In this document: piece after piece, positions 32,255-40,252 of the stretch | How positions within the stretch are numbered: position 1 is the first letter of the stretch | Layout of the letters: each line of letters opens with the position of its first letter | From: JAHQVI01 sp050330195 | GTDB lineage: Bacteria; Pseudomonadota; Alphaproteobacteria; Rhizobiales; Rhodomicrobiaceae | Reading direction: 5' to 3' | Assembly (NCBI GenBank): GCA_050330195.1 | Contig: JBHJOB010000104.1 | Span: 1-44,248, forward strand | DNA: 44,248 nucleotides | Position numbers and translations under genes: made by a program | The notes under the pieces: model-generated | What the model was told of the DNA's origin: nothing | Database searches by the model: none | Seen by the model: only the letters and a program-made list of their open reading frames with translations

Positions 32255-34108
32255 CTAGCTGGCTTCGCGATCCTCCGGCGCGTATTGAATGTCGTAAAGC
32301 CGTGAATAGACGCCGCCGGCGCGGACCAGATCGCGATGCGCGCCACTTTCGACGAGCCGGCCAGCGTCGATCACATGAATGCGGTCGGCGTTGAGAACCG
32401 TCGCAAGGCGATGCGCGATGACGATCGTGGTCCGCCGCTCCGTAAGCTGGCTGAGCGCGCGCTGGATGGCCTGCTCCGACTCGCTGTCGAGAGCAGAGGT
32501 CGGCTCGTCCAGAAGGATGATCGGCGCATTTTTCAGAAACGCCCGCGCGATGGAGATACGCTGACGCTGTCCGCCGGAAAGCTGTCCGCCCAGTTCGCCA
32601 ACCTGCGTGTCGTAACCAGCGGGCAAGCCTTTGATGAAGTGATGCGCATAAGCCGCCTTTGAAGCTGCGAGGATCGCCTCTTCGCTGGCTTCGTCCACTC
32701 CGGCGGCGATGTTCTCGCGGATCGTCCCGTCGAAGAGAAAGACATCCTGACTGACGAGTGCGATGCTGGAGCGGAGCGAATGGAGCGTCACATCGCAAAT
32801 GTTCTGCCTGTCGATCAGGATTGCGCCCTTTTCCGGATCCCAGAACCGCAGGATCAGATTCATGATCGTTGTCTTGCCGCTGCCGGAGAGACCGACAAGC
32901 GCTGTCGTCTTGCCGGCTTCGAAGTCAAGCGTCAGGTCGCGGAGAACCGGAGCATCGTCCTGATATCCGAAACTCACCGCGTCGAAATGAACCCTGCCCG
33001 AATCCACGACCAGACGCCCGGCGCCCGGTTTGTCGACGAGCACGGGCTCCATGTCGATCAGATCGTACATCATCTGCACGCCGATACAGGCCTGCCCCAG
33101 ACTGACCTGTAAACGGGCAAGCCGCCGGGCAGGCTCATAGGCCATCAGCAAGGCGGTGATGAAGGAGAAGAATTCACCCGGTGTTTCGTTGTAGGTCAGG
33201 CTCCGCCAGCCCGCATAGAAGATAACGCCCGCGACTGCGAACCCGCCCAGCATGTCGATCAGCGGGTTCACGCCGGCATTGACGGCGACCATCTTGTTCT
33301 GGACGCGCTCGACGGCCGAAATCGACTGATCCATCCGGTTCTTCATTTCCGGCTCGAGCGTGAACGCCTTGACCACGCGAACGCCCTGCGCCGTCTCGCG
33401 CATCGTCTTGACGATATTGCCAAAAGACATGACCTCGCCGAGCGCGACGGTGCGGATGCGGGCGACGAGTTTTTTCTGCACATAGATGCCGATCGGGGCG
33501 CCGAGCGCGCAGATGGCGAACATCACCGGCTGCTGCGCCAGCATGACCGCGACCAGACCGATCAACGTGACGAGATCGCGGCCGAGGCTGGTGGCGAGAA
33601 GGTTCACCGCCGCCCGCGTTGCCTGCGCATTATGCGTTATTCTTGTGATCAGATCGTTGGACTGAAAGCGCTGGTAGAAGCTGAGATCCTGGCGCAGCAG
33701 ATGATCGAACATTCTGGTCTGCGTTTCGGCGACCATGCGGTTGCCGATGCGAGCGAGAATCACTTCCTGAAAATAGGACGCGACGCCCTTGGCTGCAAAA
33801 ATCCCTATGACCATCGCCGGCAGCCAGACCAGCGCAGCGCTCTGGCGGTCAACGAAGATCAGATTGACGACATCCCTCATCAACCAGGCGCTGAGCGCTG
33901 TCGTGCCGGCAACGATGAACATGAAGATGAACGCGACCGCGTATTGCGGCGCATATTCACGGGCCTTTTCCCTGATCAGCCTCCAGATGAGGTTGAGATC
34001 GTCCCGGGGCAGGAAAAGCTCGAAAAATTTCATCAACAAGCGCCATCTTGTAGCGGCATCCGGAATGTGAGGCGCACCTTCCGGAAAAACATGAAATCGG
34101 TTCCGCAT
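32255..34108 (-). CDS. MsbA-type ABC exporter (fused permease and ATPase)
   Basis: This 617-residue half-transporter works as a homodimer in the inner membrane. Residues from about 50 to 330 hold six hydrophobic segments, starting V-A-F-I-F-M-F-I-V-A-G-T-T-A-L-S. The ATPase domain follows with Walker A G-L-S-G-S-G-K-T-T, signature L-S-G-G-Q-R-Q-R and Walker B I-I-L-L-D-E-P-T-S. Closest in type are lipid A/multidrug exporters (MsbA, LmrA), so a lipid, polysaccharide or drug could be the cargo. Neither possible start has a clear ribosome site. The ATG at 34108 gives the full frame, and the ATG at 34033 (M-K-F-F-E-L-F) is a reasonable shorter start. Confidence 0.9.
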   Translation of the reverse strand: MRNRFHVFPEGAPHIPDAATRWRLLMKFFELFLPRDDLNLIWRLIREKAREYAPQYAVAFIFMFIVAGTTALSAWLMRDVVNLIFVDRQSAALVWLPAMVIGIFAAKGVASYFQEVILARIGNRMVAETQTRMFDHLLRQDLSFYQRFQSNDLITRITHNAQATRAAVNLLATSLGRDLVTLIGLVAVMLAQQPVMFAICALGAPIGIYVQKKLVARIRTVALGEVMSFGNIVKTMRETAQGVRVVKAFTLEPEMKNRMDQSISAVERVQNKMVAVNAGVNPLIDMLGGFAVAGVIFYAGWRSLTYNETPGEFFSFITALLMAYEPARRLARLQVSLGQACIGVQMMYDLIDMEPVLVDKPGAGRLVVDSGRVHFDAVSFGYQDDAPVLRDLTLDFEAGKTTALVGLSGSGKTTIMNLILRFWDPEKGAILIDRQNICDVTLHSLRSSIALVSQDVFLFDGTIRENIAAGVDEASEEAILAASKAAYAHHFIKGLPAGYDTQVGELGGQLSGGQRQRISIARAFLKNAPIILLDEPTSALDSESEQAIQRALSQLTERRTTIVIAHRLATVLNADRIHVIDAGRLVESGAHRDLVRAGGVYSRLYDIQYAPEDREAS

Positions 34109-34192
34109 GAGGCGTTAACTAAACGCTGACCCATGCGGTTGTCAAAACCGCTTTCACACTTATTGCGATAGCATTCAGGAAAGTCGGAAGCG

Positions 34193-34207
34193 TTTCACCG
34201 CGTGAAA
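34193..34207. repeat. Small perfect palindrome upstream of the ABC exporter
   Basis: TTTCAC (34193-34198) and GTGAAA (34202-34207) flank CGC, a 6-bp perfect inverted repeat. It lies 85 bases before the exporter start in an otherwise empty 224-base gap (34109-34332) that also holds the stem GCGGTT/AACCGC (34135-34151). Either could be an operator or a remnant of an interspersed repeat. Confidence 0.35.
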
Positions 34208-34332
34208 ATGAAGGGGCCGAGCGGCTAAGCTGCTGGTTTCAAAAATAAAAACAAAAGAGCGCATCAAGGCTCGACATCTTCGGCAGGGTTGTAAAAAACC
34301 TCCGGATAACTCTTGGGGCGCAAAGGCGAAGC

Positions 34333-35022
34333 TCAGGCGCCCATCTTCCCTCTGAGCACTGCTATGACTTCCGCCATGACGGAAACGGCGATCTCGACAG
34401 GCCCCTGTGCGCCGATATCGAGCCCGATGGGTGCATGAAGCCGGGCTAGATCCGCCTCGCTCATTCCCATTGCCTTCAGCCGTTCGACGCGCTGTGCATG
34501 GGTCCGCTTGCTGCCGAGCGCGCCAACATAGAACGCCCCCTGCTCCAGCCCCATCTTGATGGCGATGTCGTCGATTTTCGAATCATGCGTGAGCGCAATG
34601 ATCGCGGTGCGTCCGTCGATGCCGACGAGCGGCAACCCGTCTTCCGGCCATTCGGTGATGATGTGCGCATCCGGAAAGCGGTCAGCGGTTGCGAAAGCTT
34701 CACGGGGATCGATGATCGTGACGTCATGGCCCATCATCTGGGCTATGGGCGCCAGATATTGCGCCGCATGGACCGCCCCGATGACAACGAGCCTCAGAGG
34801 CGGATTGAAAACCCGGATGAACAATTCGCCATCTGGTGTCTCGATGGTGCCACTGCGGTCGAGACGAAAGGCGTCCGTCAGCGCGTTTGTCAGCTCGGGC
34901 TCGTCGAGCCTGCTGTCCGGCAGCACGATACGCTGCGCGCCGCTATCGAGCCATGTCAGCAGAGCGACCGGTTTGCGTTCTGCCCTGGCCGTGACGATAT
35001 TCTCGGCCAATTCCTTTAACAT
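34333..35022 (-). CDS. XdhC family protein, C-terminal Rossmann part
   Basis: The 229-residue protein carries the XdhC Rossmann-type domain: L-R-L-V-V-I-G-A-V-H-A-A-Q-Y-L-A-P, D-P-R-E-A-F, A-L-T-H-D-S-K-I-D-D and G-A-L-G-S-K-R-T-H. The end has the usual H-A-P-I-G-L-D-I-G-A segment. XdhC proteins bind molybdenum cofactor and help its sulfuration and insertion into xanthine-dehydrogenase-family enzymes. The N-terminal cysteine-containing half is encoded separately 267 bases upstream on the same strand. No molybdenum hydroxylase gene is in the window, so the client enzyme must be elsewhere. Confidence 0.88.
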   Translation of the reverse strand: MLKELAENIVTARAERKPVALLTWLDSGAQRIVLPDSRLDEPELTNALTDAFRLDRSGTIETPDGELFIRVFNPPLRLVVIGAVHAAQYLAPIAQMMGHDVTIIDPREAFATADRFPDAHIITEWPEDGLPLVGIDGRTAIIALTHDSKIDDIAIKMGLEQGAFYVGALGSKRTHAQRVERLKAMGMSEADLARLHAPIGLDIGAQGPVEIAVSVMAEVIAVLRGKMGA

Positions 35023-35289
35023 TCCCGCTCCTGAAGTGGGCCGTCGGCAGCAAGCGCCGAGACGGCGTTTATATCAACTAAATCCAGCCTTTAACATGCA
35101 AGCCCCGTGCCATCGTCAGGCTGGAGCCGATATGATGTAAACGATTGCCAGCAAGCTATCCGCACGTTTTGGCCCTCCGGGCCACGCCGCGCTGGCACTG
35201 CGGCATTTCTCAGGCGAGACGCCCTCGCTCTTTGCTTATGCATCAATTTTACCAAACGCCGGCTTGTCGCCTCCGTCTGGATCGATGCA

Positions 35290-35613
35290 TCAGGCGAGCG
35301 TGAAAGGCTCGACATAGATGCGGATACGGCCGCCGCAAGCCAGCCCCGCCCGCCATGCCGTCTCGTCGGCAACGCCGAATTCAAGCAGCTTCGGCTCGCC
35401 GCTTTCGATAATGTCGATAGCCTGTGTGATGACCTCGCCTTCGACGCAGCCGCCCGAAACCGAGCCAAGAAAATGGCCGTCACTGTCAATCAGAAGCTGG
35501 CTTCCCGTCGGTTGCGGGGCCGATCCCCAGGTCTGCACGACCGTCGCAAGCGCGATCCTGCGGCCCCTGGACTGCCAGTCGAGCGCCGTCTTCAGCATGT
35601 CGTTCGGTCCCAT
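35290..35613 (-). CDS. XdhC/CoxI family protein, N-terminal half
   Basis: The 107-residue protein corresponds to the N-terminal XdhC/CoxI domain: A-L-A-T-V-V-Q-T-W-G-S-A-P, then G-S-V-S-G-G-C-V-E-G-E-V, and G-L-A-C-G-G-R-I-R-I-Y-V-E-P. The two conserved Gly-Gly-Cys/Cys-Gly-Gly segments are the likely cofactor or sulfur-handling sites. I chose the ATG at 35613, which has GGAGG six bases upstream; the ATG at 35619 directly abuts that site. It probably acts with the separately encoded Rossmann part downstream. The 267-base gap between them (35023-35289) holds no gene I can support. Confidence 0.87.
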   Translation of the reverse strand: MGPNDMLKTALDWQSRGRRIALATVVQTWGSAPQPTGSQLLIDSDGHFLGSVSGGCVEGEVITQAIDIIESGEPKLLEFGVADETAWRAGLACGGRIRIYVEPFTLA

Positions 35614-35931
35614 TGGCATCCTCCGAAGTTTTTTTGCTCTTATGGGCACCCAATTATGCCATGCTTGGCGAGTCATGCCACGGTTATTCCTGTATTTTCA
35701 CGAAGACTTAATCCGGAAGCACCCTTATTGCAACGCAGCATTTACGCGAAATGCGAAAAGAAAACTTGCGTGATAACGGCGTTTTGGTGTTGATGCCATT
35801 AAGGAAAAATGTAGGGCCCAGTGCCGTTGGGCTGCGTAACCGGCGCAAATTGTCATCATCTCAGCGAGATGCTGCGCAGGCGGAAAGCCGGGGGATTACC
35901 ATCGCTCAAGGCAGGTGATGGGGGGCTATGT
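35614..35931. other. Intergenic region between XdhC-N and the DadA-like gene
   Basis: A divergent gap of 318 bases, AT-rich in its left half. It should contain promoters for both flanking genes. An open frame in phase with the DadA-like gene extends to 35821, but it has no ribosome site, and homology begins at 35932. No RNA gene or strong hairpin seen. Confidence 0.5.
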
Positions 35932-37191
35932 ATGAGACTGGGAAAGCACATCGCCGTTATCGGCGGCGGCGTCGTAGGGCTTGCGATCGCGCTCAAGCTG
36001 CGGCGTGAGGGATACCGGCGCGTCATCCTGTTTGAACCGGAGGAGCCGGGCTCGCAGACTTCGGCCGGCAATGCCTCGCTGATCATGGCGTCCGAAGTGA
36101 AGCCGCTGTCCCGTCCGGGGCTGCTGATGAAGTTGCCGAAAATGCTTTCCGATCCGGCCGGCCCGCTTGTCGTCAACTGGAAGCACCTGCCACGCATGAC
36201 GCCGTGGGTCAGGCGCTTCCTGCGCAGCGGCCGCCGCAAGAATTACAATTCCATCGCCGAAACGCTGGCGCCGCTGACCATGCGCTCGCTCGATGCCTGG
36301 GTTTCCATGCTCGGCGCCTACGATACCGGCAAGCTGCTGCGCAAGGACGGGCTGCTCTATCTCTACAAGTCGCCCAAGACTTTCCGCGCCGGACAGAAGG
36401 AAGCGGCTTTCGCCGGGAATTTCGGCGTGGAGTCGGAGATACTTCACGCGGAAGAATTGCGCCAGATGGAGCCCGGCCTGAGCGGCGATCTGGCCGGCGG
36501 CGTCTTCTATCCGGAAAGCGGCCACTGCGTCGATCCGCGAAAACTGACCAACTCGCTCTCCATCGCCTTCCGCACGAATGGCGGCGAACATCAGCGCAAG
36601 GCGGTCCGCAAGTTGATCCCCGCGAGCGGCGGCATGGTGAAGCTGATCTGCGACGGCGAGGAATTCATCGTCGACGAGGCGGTCGTTGCAGCCGGGATAT
36701 GGTCGCCGCCGCTGGTCAAGTCATTCGGCGTCAAGTCGATGGTGGCCTGCGACCGGGGTTACAATCTGACACTGAAGCATCCCGGCATTGATTTGCGCCG
36801 CCCGCTCGTGTCCGCCGACGATCATTTCGCCATAACGCCCATCGGCGACGAAGGCTCGATCAGGCTGGCAGGCACATCGGAATTTGCAGGGCTGAACACG
36901 CCGCCCAATTGGGAGCGTTCGGACATGCTGCTGGATCAGGCCAAGTCCATTCTGCCTGAAATCAACGGGGAGGACAGTGCGTCCCGCTGGATGGGAACAC
37001 GGCCTTCGACGCCGGATTCCCTTCCGGTCATCGGGCGTACACCCAAGAACAAGCATATCATCTGCGCATTCGGCCACGGCCATCTCGGCCTGACGCTGGG
37101 CGCTGTCACCGCCGACATTGTCGCCGATCTGATCACGCAGCGCGAGGTCGGTGAGGAAGTGGCAGCCCTCAGCCCGGCGCGCTTCGCGTAA
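35932..37191 (+). CDS. FAD-dependent oxidoreductase, D-amino acid dehydrogenase (DadA)-like
   Basis: The 419-residue flavoprotein begins H-I-A-V-I-G-G-G-V-V-G-L-A-I-A-L-K-L, the FAD-binding glycine motif, followed by Q-T-S-A-G-N-A-S-L-I. The C-terminal part has P-D-S-L-P-V-I-G-R-T-P and A-F-G-H-G-H-L-G-L-T-L-G-A. The layout is that of DadA-type D-amino acid dehydrogenases, which pass electrons to the respiratory chain. It is a paralogue of the oxidase at 29.8-31.0 kb but stands alone as a single gene, with no transporter or racemase beside it. The ATG at 35932 follows a G-rich stretch; ribosome-site quality is modest. Confidence 0.88.
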   Translation: MRLGKHIAVIGGGVVGLAIALKLRREGYRRVILFEPEEPGSQTSAGNASLIMASEVKPLSRPGLLMKLPKMLSDPAGPLVVNWKHLPRMTPWVRRFLRSGRRKNYNSIAETLAPLTMRSLDAWVSMLGAYDTGKLLRKDGLLYLYKSPKTFRAGQKEAAFAGNFGVESEILHAEELRQMEPGLSGDLAGGVFYPESGHCVDPRKLTNSLSIAFRTNGGEHQRKAVRKLIPASGGMVKLICDGEEFIVDEAVVAAGIWSPPLVKSFGVKSMVACDRGYNLTLKHPGIDLRRPLVSADDHFAITPIGDEGSIRLAGTSEFAGLNTPPNWERSDMLLDQAKSILPEINGEDSASRWMGTRPSTPDSLPVIGRTPKNKHIICAFGHGHLGLTLGAVTADIVADLITQREVGEEVAALSPARFA

Positions 37192-37229
37192 AGGGTGCTC
37201 GCAGGAGGGTTTAACGAGGATAGGTCCGT

Positions 37230-37257
37230 GCGGGACCGGCTATTGCTCCGATCCCGC
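37230..37257. terminator. Hairpin between convergent genes
   Basis: GCGGGA-C-CGG (37230-37239) pairs with CCG-A-TCCCGC (37248-37257): nine base pairs broken by one C/A mismatch, with an 8-base loop. It sits in the 89-base gap between convergent stop codons. No T-run follows, so efficiency is uncertain. Confidence 0.4.
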
Positions 37258-37280
37258 AGCGTCCGCCGTCGTTATTCGAC

Positions 37281-37568
37281 TTAGCGATATTTCCGGCCGT
37301 GATGGCGATGATCGCGGTCGTAGTAATCTTCCTTGTAGCCATAGCGGTGGCAACCGTCGCGACCGTGAATCTCATCGGCGATTTTCGCGACGATGTTGAA
37401 AGGCCAGTCTTCACGGTGACATTTGCGACCGACAACCGCGTCCGTCAGCAGGTAAACGCCGACACCAATGGCGATCGCGCCGCCATCGGCCTTTGCTGGA
37501 GCTGTCGTTCCCGCGGTCATGATGGCCGAAAGTGCAAGCGCACCGACCACTGTCGTAATTCTCTTCAT
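37281..37568 (-). CDS. Small exported His-rich protein
   Basis: The 95-residue protein has a clear signal peptide (T-T-V-V-G-A-L-A-L-S-A-I-M-T-A-G, cleavage near A-K-A) and a GGAGGG ribosome site. The mature part has a short hydrophobic glycine-rich stretch (A-I-A-I-G-V-G-V-Y-L-L) and two cysteines (R-K-C-H, D-G-C-H). The charged tail Y-Y-D-R-D-H-R-H-H-G-R is full of His, Asp and Arg and could bind divalent metal. No family is recognised. It is transcribed alone, convergent with the DadA-like gene. Confidence 0.7.
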   Translation of the reverse strand: MKRITTVVGALALSAIMTAGTTAPAKADGGAIAIGVGVYLLTDAVVGRKCHREDWPFNIVAKIADEIHGRDGCHRYGYKEDYYDRDHRHHGRKYR

Positions 37569-37968
37569 GGAAAATCCCTCCGTCTTAAAACCGTACGAGT
37601 GCTACGGATTGGAACAGTTAAAGCCGCCAAAGTTGGAAACAATGCGGCTTTGCCAAATCTGCGCCCCAATTCCTTACCGATCCGTCAAGAACTGCGTTTT
37701 ACAAGAAGCAATATGCCGAAATTGACCCTCGTCACTATTATCACCGGTCAGTGAAGATCCGGTTTCAAGCCAGTAGTCATCGGAACACGATGCTTCCCGC
37801 AATCCTGCCTGAAGGCATGAATGCCTCTTTGGCGAAAGCTTAACGGAGCAGAGCGGCAGGAGTTCCGTCCAAATCGACCGTCAACGGATGCTGTTTCGGG
37901 AACTGGCATGCTCATCCTGCGTTACGATGAAAGACGCTCTCCCGAAGTAAAACGGATCTTGATCAGTA
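37569..37968. promoter_or_regulatory. Divergent gap upstream of the Crp-KaiC-kinase operon
   Basis: About 400 bases between the small His-rich protein gene and the Crp-type regulator. It is less GC-rich than its flanks. Open frames here are short, lack ribosome sites and show no recognisable composition. It should contain the promoters of both flanking transcripts. I found no confident promoter boxes or Crp-type palindromes. Confidence 0.5.
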
Positions 37969-38721
37969 ATGAATGCAAGCTCCTGCCGATCGCGAAATCT
38001 GCTTCTCAATGCGCTGCCTCCGAAAAGCCTGGAGCTGCTCATGGCGCATGCCGAACGAGTCTCTCTTGAGCGCCGCACTTACCTTACAGCCCCGCACGAT
38101 CGTCCTGATTACGTCTATTTCATGGAAAGCGGCTTCGCATCGCTGGTTGTCACCGGACCGAACGGGCGGAAGGCTGAAGCAGGCCTGATCGGCAAGGAAG
38201 GCGCATCGGGCATTCCCGTCATTCTCGGCAACGATCAGTGGCCGCACGAAACATTCATCCAGCACGAAGGAGCGGCGCTTCGGGTGGGGAGTCACAGCTT
38301 CAGAACGGCAATGGAACGCGACGAAGCGATCCGCCGGGTCATGCTCAGTTTCGTTCAGGTGCTGCTGATACAGATCGCTTATACCGCGCTCGCCAACAAT
38401 TTTGCGAAGCTCGAAGAACGGCTGGCGCGATGGCTGCTGATGTCCCATGACCGGATAGACGGCAACCAATTGCCGGTCGTCCACGAATTCATGGCGGAAA
38501 TGCTCGGCGTGCGCCGGCCCGGCGTCACGGTCGCGCTGCATATACTGGAAGGGAAAGGTCTCATACACGCCGAACGCGGCAAGCTGGTCATCGTTGATCG
38601 CGACGGTTTGATCGAACATGCGGCGGGCTATTACGGCGCGCCGGAAGCGGAATTCGCACGACTCATGGGGCAGCCCGCCTCAACGCGCGATGCGACGAGT
38701 TTGCACGCTGGGAGACATTGA
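37969..38721 (+). CDS. Crp/Fnr family transcriptional regulator
   Basis: The 250-residue protein has an N-terminal cyclic-nucleotide-binding-like beta barrel (Y-V-Y-F-M-E-S-G-F-A-S-L, G-L-I-G-K-E-G-A) and a long dimer helix. The C-terminal winged helix has H-E-F-M-A-E-M-L-G-V-R-R-P-G-V-T-V-A-L. There is no N-terminal cysteine set for an Fnr-type iron-sulfur cluster, and the cAMP-binding R-S-x-x motif is not evident, so the signal is unknown. This Crp subgroup is common in alphaproteobacteria in stress and envelope control. It is the first gene of an operon with the KaiC-like ATPase and the kinase. The start at 37969 lacks a strong ribosome site, so a slightly later start is possible. Confidence 0.85.
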   Translation: MNASSCRSRNLLLNALPPKSLELLMAHAERVSLERRTYLTAPHDRPDYVYFMESGFASLVVTGPNGRKAEAGLIGKEGASGIPVILGNDQWPHETFIQHEGAALRVGSHSFRTAMERDEAIRRVMLSFVQVLLIQIAYTALANNFAKLEERLARWLLMSHDRIDGNQLPVVHEFMAEMLGVRRPGVTVALHILEGKGLIHAERGKLVIVDRDGLIEHAAGYYGAPEAEFARLMGQPASTRDATSLHAGRH

Positions 38722-38785
38722 TTTCCCGTGAATCCTGTTGTCTAGTGAATATCACCTAATCAACGCTCTTGGGATAAAAACAGAA

Positions 38786-40237
38786 ATGCTGGCGCTTTCC
38801 ACGGGGGTTCAGGGGCTCGATCAGCTTCTGATGGGCGGTCTGCCGTCAGGTCATGTCTATCTTATTCGTGGGGAGCCGGGCACGGGCAAGACCACGATGG
38901 CCCTCCAATACCTGACGAAAGGCCGGGAGCCACACGAAAAGGCGCTTTACCTCACACTCTCTCAAACAGCAAGCGAACTGGCCGAGATTGCCACCGCGCA
39001 CGAACTGGATCTGACCGGCGTTCTGGTTGAAGACGCATCGATACTGCTGCCAACGGCAAGCGCCGGCGATCAGACCGTGCTGCAGACCAGCGAGCTGGAA
39101 CTTGAGCATCTGATCACAAGGATTCAGGGGCAGCTCGACAAAATGCCCGGCGCGCGGATTGTTCTCGATTCCCTGATCGATGTCCGGCTGCGGTCGGCGG
39201 ATGTCCTGACTTACCGGCGATTGATCAGAAAGCTGATCGATCGCATCGTCAACGCCGGCTGTACGGGGCTTTTCCTTGACAGCGATCCTGAATATGGCGG
39301 GGACTCACAAATCGCGGCGCTGGTTCATGGCGTTATTTCGCTGCAGCGCGCGCTTCCCGGCTATGGGATCGCCCAGCGGCGGCTGGAAATCAACAAGATG
39401 CGGGCTGTCTTTCATTCCGAAGGCCTGCATGATTTCACGATTCAGAAGAACGGCGTGCGTGTGTTTCCTCGGCTGTCGGCGGTACACCAGGTTGACGCTC
39501 CGAACCTGCAAACAATATCCACGGGTCTGCCCAATCTGGACGAGATTCTTGGCGGCGGGGTGGAGCAGGGTATCGTCTCCATGATCTATGGACAGTCCGG
39601 CGTCGGAAAATCGACCATGTCCGCCGTGTTTCTGAAATCGGCGATATTGCGAGGCGAACGCGCAGTTGGTTTCCTTTTCGAGGAACATCCCAAGACATTC
39701 GTTCATCGCGCCGATGGCGTCGGCCTGGCGCTTTCCCCGGCCATTGAAGAGGGCAACCTGATCCTCGAATGGCTCAATGCCGGCGAGGTGCTGCCTGGGG
39801 AGTTCGTGCACAAGGTCATAGACAAGCTGGATAGGACAAATTCCTCCGTCCTGGTGATCGACAGCATCAACGGCTATCTGACGGCGGCGGCGCACAAGGA
39901 TCATGCGCTCGCACAGTTGAATACGTTGCTGACCGTGCTACGTTCGCGGAAAGCTTTGACCGTCCTCGTCGCGGAACAAAGCGGGCTGCTGAGCAATGGC
40001 CGGACGGGTATGGATATGAGTGTGATGACGGACGCTATCATTCTGCTACGGCAATATGAGTGGCAGAGCAATATCCGGCGATCTGTGGCGGTGCTGAAAA
40101 AGCGTTCGGGACCGCATTCGACAGAACTACGCGAACTGGTTCTCCAGCCGGGAAGATTCGATGTGATTCCGATCGCCGCGGAGCAGGTCGAGGAAATCCG
40201 AGATGTCAATCTGCTCGGGAGCCGTAGCTCGACGTGA
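38786..40237 (+). CDS. Two-domain KaiC-like RecA-superfamily ATPase
   Basis: About 483 residues with two tandem KaiC domains. Domain 1 begins L-S-T-G-V-Q-G-L-D-Q-L-L and has Walker A G29-E-P-G-T-G-K-T-T37. Domain 2 begins I-S-T-G-L-P-N-L-D-E-I-L and has Walker A G269-Q-S-G-V-G-K-S-T277. The catalytic glutamate pair is present in domain 2 (F-E299-E300) but replaced by S59-Q60 in domain 1. In the C-terminal phosphorylation loop, the first residue (clock Ser431 position) is Ser412 but the second (Thr432) is Val413. The ATG at 38786 is preferred; a TTG at 38738 would add 16 residues. It lies between a Crp regulator and a kinase, each within a few tens of bases, with no kaiB. Likely a signalling ATPase or phosphoswitch rather than a full clock. 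Confidence 0.88.
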   Translation: MLALSTGVQGLDQLLMGGLPSGHVYLIRGEPGTGKTTMALQYLTKGREPHEKALYLTLSQTASELAEIATAHELDLTGVLVEDASILLPTASAGDQTVLQTSELELEHLITRIQGQLDKMPGARIVLDSLIDVRLRSADVLTYRRLIRKLIDRIVNAGCTGLFLDSDPEYGGDSQIAALVHGVISLQRALPGYGIAQRRLEINKMRAVFHSEGLHDFTIQKNGVRVFPRLSAVHQVDAPNLQTISTGLPNLDEILGGGVEQGIVSMIYGQSGVGKSTMSAVFLKSAILRGERAVGFLFEEHPKTFVHRADGVGLALSPAIEEGNLILEWLNAGEVLPGEFVHKVIDKLDRTNSSVLVIDSINGYLTAAAHKDHALAQLNTLLTVLRSRKALTVLVAEQSGLLSNGRTGMDMSVMTDAIILLRQYEWQSNIRRSVAVLKKRSGPHSTELRELVLQPGRFDVIPIAAEQVEEIRDVNLLGSRSST

Positions 40238-40252
40238 TTTGGGCCCAGCCAG

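Noticed and set aside
34081..34120. Possible RIME-like interspersed repeat near the ABC exporter start
   Set aside because: Only a loose resemblance to Rhizobiales repeats and no second copy in the window, so it cannot be supported.
36204..36791. 195-codon frame inside the DadA-like gene
   Set aside because: An Arg-rich frame-shadow of a well-supported flavoprotein gene on the same strand.
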